A stretch of 64,000 bases of DNA from Andrena cerasifolii (Eukaryota > Arthropoda > Insecta > Hymenoptera > Andrenidae). Below, one piece after another: positions 36,701 through 43,500 of the stretch. A program made the translations under genes and the position numbers. Under the pieces are notes generated by a model. It ran no database searches, was not told where the DNA came from, and saw nothing but the letters and a program-made list of their open reading frames with translations. The DNA is taken from assembly GCF_050908995.1 (NCBI RefSeq), contig NC_135119.1:8928001-8992000 (forward strand), written 5' to 3'. Position 1 is the first letter of the stretch. Each line of letters begins with the position of its first letter.

Positions 36701-37828
36701 TCGAAAACGAAGGTCGGCGGCGGTAACATGTATAGGAAAAAGTTGTTCAGAATCATGTCCCCGACAACATATCCAAAAATCATTGAAATCGGCGAGGACG
36801 GAAAACTTCTAAATAATTACCGAAAAATAGATACTTTAAAGAATTTAACTGTCAATAACGCATTTAAAAAATGGTATATTAATAACAACGCGTAATATAA
36901 AATTCCGCTATCCCTTAAGTGGCACAGTTACCCTATCTTTCGAACTGAATATGTACCTAAGGTAGGACTGCCTTTAAGCTCGATCATATCACCAGCAGTC
37001 ATATACAACACTGTAGTGTAACTAGTAGGGAGGATATCCAAATAAGGCTTCCATTTCGAATTTTCTTTGTGCCTCTCTATCAGAAGCGCTATGGCTAGTG
37101 CTACCTGCGGCATGTGCTGTATCAGCGGATCATTCTGAAGCACAGTCAATTCTGGCGCCGCGTTATGAATACTAAAGATAAGTTCCCTCGGTATCCTCAA
37201 AATCAGCTGATTCTCCAGAAAATTACGTTCCGCTTTCAACCCTAAATCATAGCCTGGGAACTCAGCCACGCTCGCTCCATCTACGTTCGCGCCATTCTCT
37301 TTCAGCCAGTTAATGAATTGTCCAATCCCCTGGGAGCGCTTAGACGACTCTGTCTTCATCTCCTCCAACCGTTTAACCTTCTCCAAAACTGAGGATATTT
37401 CTATGTAGTTGTCCCATAGTTGTGTCACGTACGCTGAATTACTACTTACTGGTTGGAAAAAAGAAAAATTATTATTTCGCACGCCGGCCTCCATAAAAGC
37501 GTCGCAGTTGAGATTTTATAACGAAGCTAGGATATGCGCTTAAAGTCCGAGCCACGGGAATTCACGAGATTATTCTAAATGCAAGAAAATTTCTTTGTCC
37601 AGTTTTCGAAGAATATTACGAAACTTCTGCTCGCGTCTAAATGAATAATTTACAACCACTTCTAGGACGCGCGTGCCAGGTGCTGGAATATATCTTACGA
37701 ATATACTCACGGTGAAATAATTTCTCGCATAAGACATTTATCTCGTTCTTTTTGGCCAAAGACAACTGCCTTTGCTGTGGACCGTGTTGTTTACTTTTAG
37801 GCAATCCGTGAGATTTTCTTCTGCCCAT
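11635..37828 (-). CDS. setd3: SETD3 actin-histidine N-methyltransferase, seven exons
   Basis: The minus-strand exons in order are 37828-37711, 37448-36957, 36142-36019, 12607-12493, 12416-12264, 12187-11864 and 11760-11635. All have GT-AG ends and matching phases and total 483 residues; human SETD3 has 594 with a longer C-tail. The split SET domain is evident: GYDLGLKAERNF with LILRIPRELI, the i-SET exon with ARQYSYF, then MTRQNLIPSEDGSRM, WDMCNHENG and ISYGPRTNSDFFVHSGF. The Rubisco-LSMT-type substrate-binding domain follows (ISDLLLAFLRVF) and ends with KKLAIQLRVTEKRILLGALE. The family methylates actin His73 in the cytoplasm. The third intron of this model is about 23.4 kb. It contains a gene on the other strand (22112-33499) and many transposon remnants. 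Confidence 0.93.
13054..13490 (+). pseudogene. Decayed Tc1/mariner-type transposase fragment
   Basis: Translating 13070-13190 gives RCTDEERGLILKFRKDGK and, after a frame change, SYTEIQAALSCSAKMISNAI. This matches the general pattern of the N-terminal helix-turn-helix of Tc1-like transposases, which bind the terminal repeats. Stops and frame changes follow, and downstream pieces (for example GRCKMERFVRTTRQ) are too eroded to place. No DDE catalytic region could be read. It lies in the large setd3 intron and is a dead relic. Confidence 0.5.
13491..14641. other. setd3 intron: no gene; ATTT microsatellite
   Basis: Moderately GC-rich to about 14340, then AT-rich. Open frames on both strands show no recognisable domain. 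A (TTTA)n simple repeat with TATA interruptions occupies about 14407-14468. An imperfect (GTC)n tract lies at about 13628-13652. Confidence 0.5.
15199..15850. mobile_element. hAT-type non-autonomous element (inner)
   Basis: The termini CAGGCCTTCCCAAA and TTGGGAAGGCCTG are classic hAT-like ends, flanked by the exact 8-bp duplication TCGTAGAC at 15191-15198 and 15851-15858. The inverted repeats extend roughly 200 bp inward with few mismatches. The centre (15424-15545) is a 30-bp tandem repeat of about four copies carrying AAACTAGTTTAATTTT. It is inserted in the outer hAT-type element, so it is the younger of the two. Confidence 0.9.
15424..15545 (+). repeat. 30-bp tandem repeat, about 4 copies
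   Basis: AAACTAGTTT recurs at about 15426, 15456, 15486 and 15516, a 30-bp period. Each unit is self-complementary, so the array sits at the centre of the inner hAT-type element's hairpin. Confidence 0.8.
15919..16726. other. setd3 intron: GC-rich stretch without a recognised gene
   Basis: Overlapping open frames on both strands (plus 15984-16451, minus 15993-16409) reflect GC-rich, stop-poor DNA. None shows a conserved domain, splice context or signal that would support a gene. Confidence 0.5.
16727..17025. mobile_element. hAT-type MITE with exact 8-bp duplication
   Basis: The ends TAGGGATTGCAAACCGG and CCGGTTTGCAAACCCTA are inverted repeats. They are flanked by ATCGTGAT on both sides (16719-16726 and 17026-17033), an exact 8-bp duplication. 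The whole 299-bp unit is close to palindromic, with ACCGGTAAA motifs repeated through it. There is no coding capacity. Confidence 0.9.
17262..18436. mobile_element. Inverted-repeat element rich in GGGGTAAAGTGA motifs
   Basis: The left end TAGGGGAGACCGGGGTAAAG matches the complement of the right end (TAGGGGAGATCGGG, then TTGAAGTGAGC) once the MITE at 18134-18420 is removed. The motif (C)GGGGTAAAGTG recurs in both orientations at about 17272, 17633, 17648, 17909 and 17943. A 72-residue open frame at 17665-17883 has no recognised domain. The superfamily is unassigned because no clear target duplication was found. Confidence 0.65.
18134..18420 (-). mobile_element. TTAA-type MITE, family 1, copy 1 (inverted)
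   Basis: The ends CCCTTAACTGGTATCC and GTATACCAGTTAAGGGTTAA are inverted repeats. Subterminal hairpins read TGGGGTC...GACCCCA. It is the same family as 20677-20964 and 22485-22773, in the opposite orientation. The right border has TTAA and the left reads TCAA. It is inserted in the right end of the 17262-18436 element. Confidence 0.8.
18437..19413. other. setd3 intron: GC-rich stretch then AT-rich stretch
   Basis: 18540-19040 is GC- and CpG-rich and opens frames on both strands, without a recognised domain or a convincing splice model. 19140-19413 is AT-rich and featureless. Confidence 0.45.
19414..20033. mobile_element. Fold-back element with nested terminal repeats
   Basis: The outer arms AACAAGGGAAGAT and ATCTTCCCTTGT enclose inner termini TAGGGGAAGTCCTCCTGA (19471) and CAGAAGGAAATCCCCTA (ending 19976), all in mirrored order. 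Inside, CCAAGGGGGTGCAATTGACC and related blocks are also mirrored. A partial copy of the right side recurs at about 23403-23490, so this is a dispersed family. Confidence 0.65.
20199..20437. repeat. AT-rich inverted repeat
   Basis: CCCCATAAGAAACTTGAAAA with ATTACGCCAAGTAC (20199-20245) is mirrored by GTATATACTTGGCGTAAT-like sequence to ATGGGG at about 20391-20437. It is bracketed by a direct repeat CGCTCAACTTCTATGTAAAT (about 20158 and 20460). That may mark a duplication generated with the insertion, although 20 bp is long for a target duplication. Confidence 0.55.
20677..20964 (+). mobile_element. TTAA-type MITE, family 1, copy 2
   Basis: The element is bounded by TTAA on both sides, with ends TTAACCCTTAACTGGTATAC and GATACCAGTTAAGGGTTAA. 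The interior is very close to the copy at 22485-22773 (for example CTGGGGTCGTGGCAGACCCC near the left end). No coding capacity. A piggyBac-type origin is inferred from the TTAA and the CCCTT terminus. Confidence 0.88.
20965..22111. promoter_or_regulatory. CpG-rich island upstream of the nested membrane-protein gene
   Basis: GC- and CpG-rich sequence from about 21060 to 22110 immediately precedes the first exon of the plus-strand gene nested in setd3. Overlapping frames on both strands (for example plus 21029-21523) show no domain and look like stop-poor GC-rich DNA. The most economical reading is promoter plus 5' untranslated region. No TATA box or initiator could be fixed. Confidence 0.45.
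21892..22173 (+). CDS. Upstream ORF with signal-anchor-like N-terminus, overlapping the nested gene's start
   Basis: This 93-residue frame starts MNPEDIFGLCNRKNAIFVIL, continues with a strongly hydrophobic segment (AIFVILCAAAIYVHLLA), then an acidic stretch with three cysteines. Third codon positions are mostly G or C, as in real genes here. It is in a different frame from the signal peptide that splices cleanly to the large exon at 30521, and it overlaps that start codon at 22112. It may be a translated upstream frame, the true N-terminus of the same gene if a base has been gained or lost near 22120-22170, or a separate small protein. I cannot decide from sequence alone. Confidence 0.35.
   Translation: MNPEDIFGLCNRKNAIFVILCAAAIYVHLLASYEDEATAADHPGHGVHLDAEEERATWCIHDEELSVFRSRCNDVENILSALADAFHVRFPSR
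22112..33499 (+). CDS. Single-pass membrane protein nested in setd3 intron, two exons
   Basis: The exons are 22112-22246 (donor CGG|GTAAGA) and 30521-33499 (acceptor TTTTCAG|GAG), joined in phase 0, giving 1037 residues. The N-terminus MWKTFCPLLLMLSTF resembles a signal peptide. A transmembrane helix lies at about 927-949 (GVTIVVFLAIFIVC), followed by RIRQKQKYRYR and an 88-residue cytoplasmic tail ending DSWETIPDYMK: type I topology. The ectodomain is long, charged and serine-rich, with few cysteines and several NxS/T sites. Two related leucine-rich motifs occur: GLSLSELLQRRNLTLNDLL (about 296-314) and RLERLLKSRNMSLEELIAL (about 689-707). I do not recognise the family. The 8.3-kb intron carries transposon remnants. 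An overlapping upstream frame makes the N-terminus less certain than the rest. Confidence 0.75.
22485..22773 (+). mobile_element. TTAA-type MITE, family 1, copy 3
   Basis: Bounded by TTAA at 22485-22488 and 22770-22773, with ends CCCTTAACTGGTATAC and GGATACCAGTTAAGGG. It is nearly identical to the copy at 20677-20964, which suggests both moved fairly recently. Its right TTAA is shared with the start of the family 2 element. Confidence 0.88.
22770..23295. mobile_element. TTAA-type element, family 2, truncated copy
   Basis: It starts TTAAGGGGAGGTTCTGGTCT, the terminus of the full copy at 59688-60428, and follows that sequence in inverted order through GGTGGGACCT, GCTAGGGGGAGACTAAAA and CGGATAATAACTTTTGAAG. 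It stops near 23295 without the second terminus. No coding capacity. Confidence 0.75.
23384..25485. other. Intron stretch with a repeat fragment; no gene
   Basis: 23403-23490 is a partial copy of the right side of the 19414-20033 element. 23580-23950 matches, in reverse order, parts of the element at 34510-35635: several copies of TATTACTGCGGAC-like motifs (23598, 23670, 23739) and a run like AAAGAAGGAGGAACTTTCAT. From about 24000 to 25485 nothing beyond AT-rich sequence was recognised. Confidence 0.5.
25486..25697 (+). mobile_element. Possible Helitron-like remnant
   Basis: The left side reads TCTAATTAATAAAGCAGAAA followed by GTTTGTGTGTTTGTCTGTCG. The right side reads GGGCGAAGCCGAGTAGTAAA ending GTTAGT. 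This TC start, TTTGTTTGTCTG-type leader, short GC hairpin and CTAGT-like end resemble non-autonomous Helitrons of insects. There is no coding sequence and no proof of A/T insertion; 49291-49518 has a similar right end. Confidence 0.35.
25737..25958. mobile_element. hAT-type palindromic MITE
   Basis: The termini CAGAGTTAGGCAAAATG and CATTTTGCCCAACTCTG are inverted repeats, and the arms run about 100 bp with few mismatches around a short centre (GGCCACTTGGTTTCG). The flanks CTCTGAGT (25729-25736) and CTCTGAGC (25959-25966) are an 8-bp duplication with one mismatch. No coding capacity. Confidence 0.85.
25967..27444. other. Intron stretch without a recognised feature
   Basis: AT-rich sequence shared by the setd3 intron (minus) and the nested gene's intron (plus). 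The short open frames show no domain. A weak inverted pairing between about 26037 and 26185 (AAGGCCTTTTCGCACAGG against CCTGTGAAAAAGTCCTT) hints at an old repeat. Confidence 0.45.
27445..28053. mobile_element. Probable hAT-type element with giant internal fold-back
   Basis: The left side GGGCTCGCGGAGTCG and right side CGACTCCGCAGCCCTG are inverted, with further repeats of GTCGGAGTCG near the right end and GCCGACTCC near the left. No 8-bp flanking duplication survives, so the superfamily is tentative. The interior holds the long palindrome at 27590-27955. Confidence 0.55.
27590..27955. repeat. Long near-perfect palindrome around a TA tract
   Basis: AGTTAAATTTTATGT at the left is mirrored by ACATAAAATTTAACT at the right. 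Arms of about 140 bp match almost base for base (for example CTTTACTGTTAGCATAGC against GCTATGCTAACAGTAAAG). The centre is (TA)n, roughly 27727-27807. Such a structure would extrude or form a very stable hairpin in RNA. Confidence 0.9.
28054..30520. other. Intron stretch without a recognised feature
   Basis: AT-rich intron of the nested gene (and of setd3 on the other strand). Short open frames (for example plus 28916-29173) lack splice context and domains. A (AAAT)n run lies near 30259-30277. Nothing else could be supported. Confidence 0.5.
33598..33875. repeat. Inverted-repeat element downstream of the nested gene
   Basis: TATTGCGAGATGAGAAGAAG at the left and its complement at the right bound a 278-bp unit. 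The arms extend about 80 bp, including GACCGACTACCCACAAGCTG. It starts 98 bp after the nested gene's stop codon, so it may lie in that transcript's 3' untranslated region and form a hairpin there. Confidence 0.75.
33946..34058. mobile_element. Small TTAA-flanked MITE
   Basis: TTAACACTTTGCTGGCC at 33946 is mirrored by GGCCGGCAAAGTGTTAA ending 34058, with TTAA at each border and 113 bp in total. It encodes nothing. The termini are distinct from families 1 and 2. Confidence 0.75.
34216..35796. mobile_element. Fold-back family A, copy 1, split by an inserted element
   Basis: The left part (34216-34500) and right part (35636-35796) are inverted copies of each other: GGTAATTATTTAGAAGTTTT and its mirror, plus ACTTTTTCCTATACATGTTA and its mirror. 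They also match 36250-36830 and 60530-60730 (for example AACTTGTCCCGGGTATTAGT). The interior is occupied by a different inverted-repeat element at 34510-35635. Confidence 0.7.
34510..35635. mobile_element. Inverted-repeat element with repeated GTATTACTGCGGAC motifs
   Basis: The left end TAGGGAAAGTGTGGGTATTA and right end (TAATACCCACACTTACCCTA on the plus strand) are inverted. The motif TATTACTGCGGA recurs in both orientations at about 34527, 35007, 35201, 35240 and 35590. Inverted blocks inside (GGGATCTGACATGGG at 34574, TGTCAGATCCCAATAGC at about 34810) suggest a further insertion at about 34570-34825. No transposase is encoded. Related sequence is at 23580-23950. Confidence 0.65.
36250..36835. 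repeat. Fold-back family A, copy 2 (palindromic)
   Basis: Arms with AACTTGTCCCGGGTATTAGT (about 36428) and its mirror (about 36625) flank a central hairpin whose inner arms are TAAAGCATGATAGCGAACTG (about 36497) and CAGTTCGCTATCATGCTTTA (about 36578). The outer right side continues to TAAATAATTACC at about 36819, as in copy 1. It lies about 110 bp from setd3 exon 3 (36019-36142), while copy 1 lies on the other side of that exon. Confidence 0.75.
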
Positions 37829-40549
37829 GTTTGTACTATCTCACGGCACTTTCGTGACTTCTCGCATTTAGATGCATTATAATGTGTGACGCGCGCCTAA
37901 GATTGGCAAGAATAAACACTTTCCGCCGTAATAAAAATAGAATGCCCGACGCTCGCCACCGTCCGAAGCTCCGCAGACATAACCTCGAAACGGCGGAGCG
38001 CAGCTAGCCTTCCTTCCCCGTTTATCAGAGATTCCACTGCACTTTATTGATTTTCAATTCCCGTCAGGGGTCACCTACTTTCGCGATTACGTTCAACTTC
38101 TCGTCAGAGCTGTTCCTGACGCGTTCTTGCATCCTTACCATTCATGACGAGCATGTTTAAATACAATAATTTACTTAACGATCGTGGTACACACGACCAT
38201 TTAAAATCAATGTTAATCATAGCGTCCATATATATATTTTTTTTTTATTTAACATTCGAACATACGTCGACATTTGCGCGATACCATATAGCACTCTATA
38301 AAAATGTGTACAAGTATATATATGTACATCTATAAAATCTAATTATCTTTCTTGGGTTTTTTCTTTACATTCGGTTAGCATTACTTACTAGATGTGCATT
38401 AAAAATTAAAAAATATATATAATGTGTATGTATATATATATATATATATTAAGAAAACGAATTGTTCTTTTATATAAGATCTATATTGTACAAAGTAATA
38501 AACAAATAATTCATTTATTTGATAAACTTTTAAGAATAAATTTATATTGCTTTTACATCCTATTTATAAAGTTACATTAAGGGGGGAGGGTCTAAAAGGA
38601 TAAGTCAATCACGAAATAGTTATCTACAAACGTAAGATAAAAATTTAGTACTCTAATTCACTAACTCCTTGTATAGCATGATAAGAATAATATAACAATA
38701 ATAAGAAAAAGAAAATGAAGCTATTTAGAATATCTGTTGCATACTTAATATAACAAAAATGTTGAACTGTACAAAATGAAACTGTTAAGAGCGAGAACAT
38801 TTTGGTTTTCAACTATGAAAGAAACAAAGGAAATCATTAAAAGTCATTAAAACGTGTAATGCGAACTAAGAAGCAAAGCAAATTGAAAATTTCGGAGACA
38901 CATTAAGAGATAACTTTTAAAAGATCGTCCATCAGTTATTTAACATTTATTATTTTGATATAAAATTATTTGTATTTAATACTCGTATCAAGGCTCAGTG
39001 CCACGAAAATGTAATATTTATCCTTAAATTTAATTCAATAGTATTATTCACAGCTCATATTTAACATAAAAAATATTCTCATTTATATATTTAACTTTTT
39101 TTTTTTAACTAGGAGTGCATCTATAGAACCCCCTTAATGTATATAAATTATACAAGTTTGTGTACAACTAAAAATAATATAATAAAACAATTACTTGAAT
39201 TTTCACGCTGCAAAGTAAGGTAACTAATTGTAAAATCTTTTTACAAAAGGAAGGGATCCAAGTGTAAGCGAAAAGTACGACGTATTTAAATATAACAGCC
39301 CGATACAATTACCGTCATTCGACCGAGAATCCCCAATTACACAGTATTAACTCGCAAAATAATTTTCATAGTCATTTCAGAAGTACATTCGTGATCCTTT
39401 TACGTTTAAAATTCGCAGGTTTTAGACATACCATGCTCGTTATTTCTTATTTCAGTATTTATAAAAATCTAATTTTATATGGTGATAATGCACCGCTCGC
39501 AAAACGAGCACCAAAGAAATATGAAGATAGGAAGGAAGGACACAATTGTAATATGCGAAAAAGAATTTAAATATCCTGGTTGGGAAATTTATCGTAATTA
39601 TACACTTTGTACCGATTACAGATAAACCACTAGATCTTCATAACATTATATTTGATTACGCATCACGCAGAATCGTAAATATATTACACATTCTACAACA
39701 TTACCCATAAACTTCTCCGTAATTTCTTTGCAGCGGAAAACTCGTACCTTAAATATTAAAGATATACGTACAATTATAGTATATACCGTTATTTATACAG
39801 CCTAACCTCTAAATAGAGCCTTATAGACCACATGATTTCCTTCGTTTACTGCTACCTCAATAGAAATTCATCGAAATCTATTGTATGTCACGAAATTAAA
39901 AGTACATTTCATATTGACTCAACGTCTTACGTAAGATCCCATAAAAGTTCTACACTTTCGTAAAAGCCGAATGTTGTTTACTTCATTTTACCAAATCCCC
40001 CTTTTAATAAATGTGCGCGACGCCTCCGTAAATCTTAATTTCATACAGTAATTATTCTAGACATGTACATCGTTTCCTTTGTTTAATTCAGACATTTCTC
40101 TTCAGGCAGATACACGTTACAGTATACCAAATAATCTGTAAGCCGTATGTATATTAATCGTACAGTAGTCTACAAAAGATAAGACTTTCTTCGTTCAAAC
40201 GATTTACACAAGGATACCAGCCTCTCATGAAATTTTGTTCTGTAGCCAAAACAGCACGCGATGCACTTGTGGTCCCCTGTTTCATTTTTTTTTTTTTTTA
40301 TTACTTTATCACTAAAAGATTTAATGAGAAACAGTATTTGCGATTACTGTAGAGTGTATCACTTACACTGTTTAAGGGGAGTTGTTGAAGACTACAAAAC
40401 ACATAGTACATAAATATTAAATTACTTCTCATCCAATTCACATGTAGTATTGGAATAAGTTGTGCAGACACTGTGGAGTCAAATTTACAAAATTTCTAAT
40501 TCTCTCGTATCAGGTAAGTTTCTTTCCCTTTAGTATCATGTATTTATAC
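37829..40549. other. setd3 promoter side and long AT-rich spacer
   Basis: 37829-38140 is the upstream flank of setd3, with moderately CpG-rich patches. From about 38140 to 40549 the sequence is very AT-rich and holds no supportable reading frame. Much of it could be 3' untranslated sequence of the minus-strand MBD/F-box gene; several TTTATT words (AATAAA on the minus strand) occur. A short (TA)n tract lies at about 38429-38449. Confidence 0.5.
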
Positions 40550-40555
40550 ACTTTA
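40550..40555 (-). terminator. Polyadenylation signal of the MBD/F-box gene (proximal)
   Basis: TTTATT reads AATAAA on the minus strand, 12 nt after the stop codon at 40567. More distal signals exist, so a longer 3' untranslated region is also possible. Confidence 0.4.
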
Positions 40556-40566
40556 TTTCTTTCGTT

Positions 40567-43500
40567 CTATTGTGCAGCAATATCTGAAATGCTTTGCCGC
40601 CATGTGGCATGGAAAGGAATCTTCAAGATTTTAACTCGCGTTTTGGGTAATGCAGTTAATAAAAGTTTCTGAAGTTGTGGCAACGGTAGTATGTCCACTT
40701 GAGGATTTGTTAAATTTGGTTGTTGTTTATCTTCACCTGAAAAATATAAGATTTCTAAAATATTTATTTGTACATATAATATATATGCAGGGTGGTCCAT
40801 TTAAGGCAGGGTTAACTAACTGGTGGCTCGCGAGCCACCGGGGGCACCTCCGCCTTGCTGCCACGCTGAACGGCCCCCCGCCATACCGACCAAACTATGA
40901 GGATCGCAGTCGATTCCTCCTTCTTTTCTTCTCTTTTTGACTGCGATCGTCAGAGTCTGGGAGATATGGAGGGGGCCCGTTCAGCGTGGCAGCAAGGCGG
41001 GGGTGCCCCCGGTGACTCGCGAGCCACAAGTTAGTCAACCCTGATTTGAGGGGTTAGGCCACCTTGGGCGGAGTAAAATTGCAGTCATTTTCGGCATTTT
41101 CTTTAGGAAGATAATGAAATAAACAGAAAATTTAATACGAAGCCTGTTATTGTACAACTCTCATTATTGTACAACAGGCTTCGTATTAAATTTTCTGTTT
41201 ATTTCATTATCATCCTAAAAAATATGCCGAAAATGACTGCAATTTTGTTCCGTCCGAGGCGGCCTAACCCCTTAAATAAGGCCCAATCGATAGGCATAAA
41301 TTTTCACGTTTAACTTTGATATATATGCATACCTTTTTGATTGTCATTTTCATCCTCAACATCCTCGATTAATTTTAAGCAGGGTACTGGCTTTAAGACT
41401 GGTATCGAATCGCCAGTAACTTGTTTACTCATTAAATTACACTGATCAACGAATAGTTCCGTAACCCTAAGTAACTCAAGCGTCACGCCCCATACAAAAT
41501 GCGTCAAATTATTTGACAATTCTGTAACGCCCCCGAGCACCATGTTATTGGACGTTGCCGACTGGGATATGTAAGTTGGTATTATTAATAGCCTTTTAAT
41601 ATTCTTGCAATTCGCAAGGCATTTGTCAAAGCCATTTTTCACGTCGAAATTCACCAATTCCATTTGACTCAAATTTTGTAGCTTGGACACGCCTTCCAAA
41701 ATATCGAACGTGCAACACGAGCCTTGGCCCTTCTCCAGCCTGAGGCGTTCTAATTTTTGTAACTTTATCAAAACTACAGTGCCAAATTTGTCTGGGAAAT
41801 CTGAACATTCTCCCAATTCCAGTGTCTCCAAGTTTACTAGGGCTTGTATAATATCGATTCTCTTCTTGCCAAGTTCCTTCACCGACGTTAAACTCTGTAA
41901 TGTACAGTAGATTTATGCATCAGAAGCTGCTAAAGATAATGCAGATAAAAAGGCATTTTCGACAAAAGTGTTTAGACTTACCAGTTGCGTTAACTGTGTT
42001 AATTCTTGCAAAGGCGTGAGATCTTCTTGTAGAGACATTCCGCTTATTGCTTTGAGTCTCAGTTCTTGGCAACGTTTCAGATTCCCAACCGATTCCAGAT
42101 TTAAGGAATCGCACTTTATTGACATTGCACTTAGTACCTCCAGTTGGGGACAGCTCTTAATGACCTCCTCGACAACCATCACGGGACAACGGCACAATTC
42201 TAGTTTGACGAGGCTGGTCACGCGTGGTATCACCACTAAAAACTTTTTCCAAATGCTGTCGGATTCGCCCGCTACAAGCATTTTCCGGAGATCTAAATGT
42301 TGAGTACCACGCCTTTGTAATGTGTCTGCCAGACCATCCCAGTCTGTCACTTGACTATTTTTCATTCGCACAGTCTTCCACAGAGAAGGGTGTGCAGCCA
42401 AGTCCCGCCACATTTTGCATACTCTAGCAGCTCGGAGCAGTTCTTGCACCTTAAGGTATTGGAAAATGCGCAGCAAAGCATGATAACCAGCGCATACTGA
42501 GTCCATGAAATGCTGTTGCTGTTGTTCTGTTTCCTGATGACTTGGTTTCCTCCTGAAAGTATCAAAGTAAAAGCACTTTTAGACAATTACATTTAAGAAC
42601 GACTGGCCTAAAATATATATGGGTATCGTCTATTACGATATGTAATAACATTTATTAGAATTTTCTTCAACTTTACGTTACTATATTATATTAAATGTTC
42701 GTAACTCTCCTTAATATTAATGATAGATTGTTAATTTTTTGAAAAGGCTTTTAAAGGACCAATGATTTACAACAATGATGCCAACAATCCTAAATGTACT
42801 GTGTCAAATAAGTATCACGAGTAAAAGCCTCAGAAAAAAATTCCAAAGGTTGAAAATGTGGCGGTTTAAAATAGAATAAAGGTACAGAAACAAAAAAACA
42901 AACAGAAAAAAGGAGGTGTAAATAAAGGAGGAGAAGGGATTGTTGGATGTTTTTGGGAAAACGCACTAAGAGTTTTTTTTTGTGTTTCAGCTCGCACAAG
43001 TCTTTATATCTGTAAATATAAAAAGTAAAAATGAATTAGATTTTTTCCACTGAAGCACTTATCAGTAGCTGTATCTGTAATTGTAGCATGAATGTAAATA
43101 ATGTATGTAAATAATACGGCCTGTCCAATTTTCTGTGCCCATGCTTAAGAACAGGTAAATCCATCGGGACAGACTCTTTTACTTTGATACTACAATTACA
43201 TAATACCTGCAAGAACTAACGATATGTGATTGTCTTGCACATTTTTCACATGTCTCATAAATTTGGCCGCATTTCTAAGAAGCTAAGGCAGTGTGCTTCG
43301 ATCACAAGATAAAATCAAATTCATTTTTCACGTCGAACTTTTATATTTCCAAATATAATAAACATCGGTATATATTGCATTTACAATATAATTCAATTAT
43401 AAATTTTGGTATAAATGAAAGCTAAATCTACAGCTACTATAATCTCTCTATTACTTTCACTGGAATGTTGCAAGAAAATTATGGAAATACCCTGGCACAA

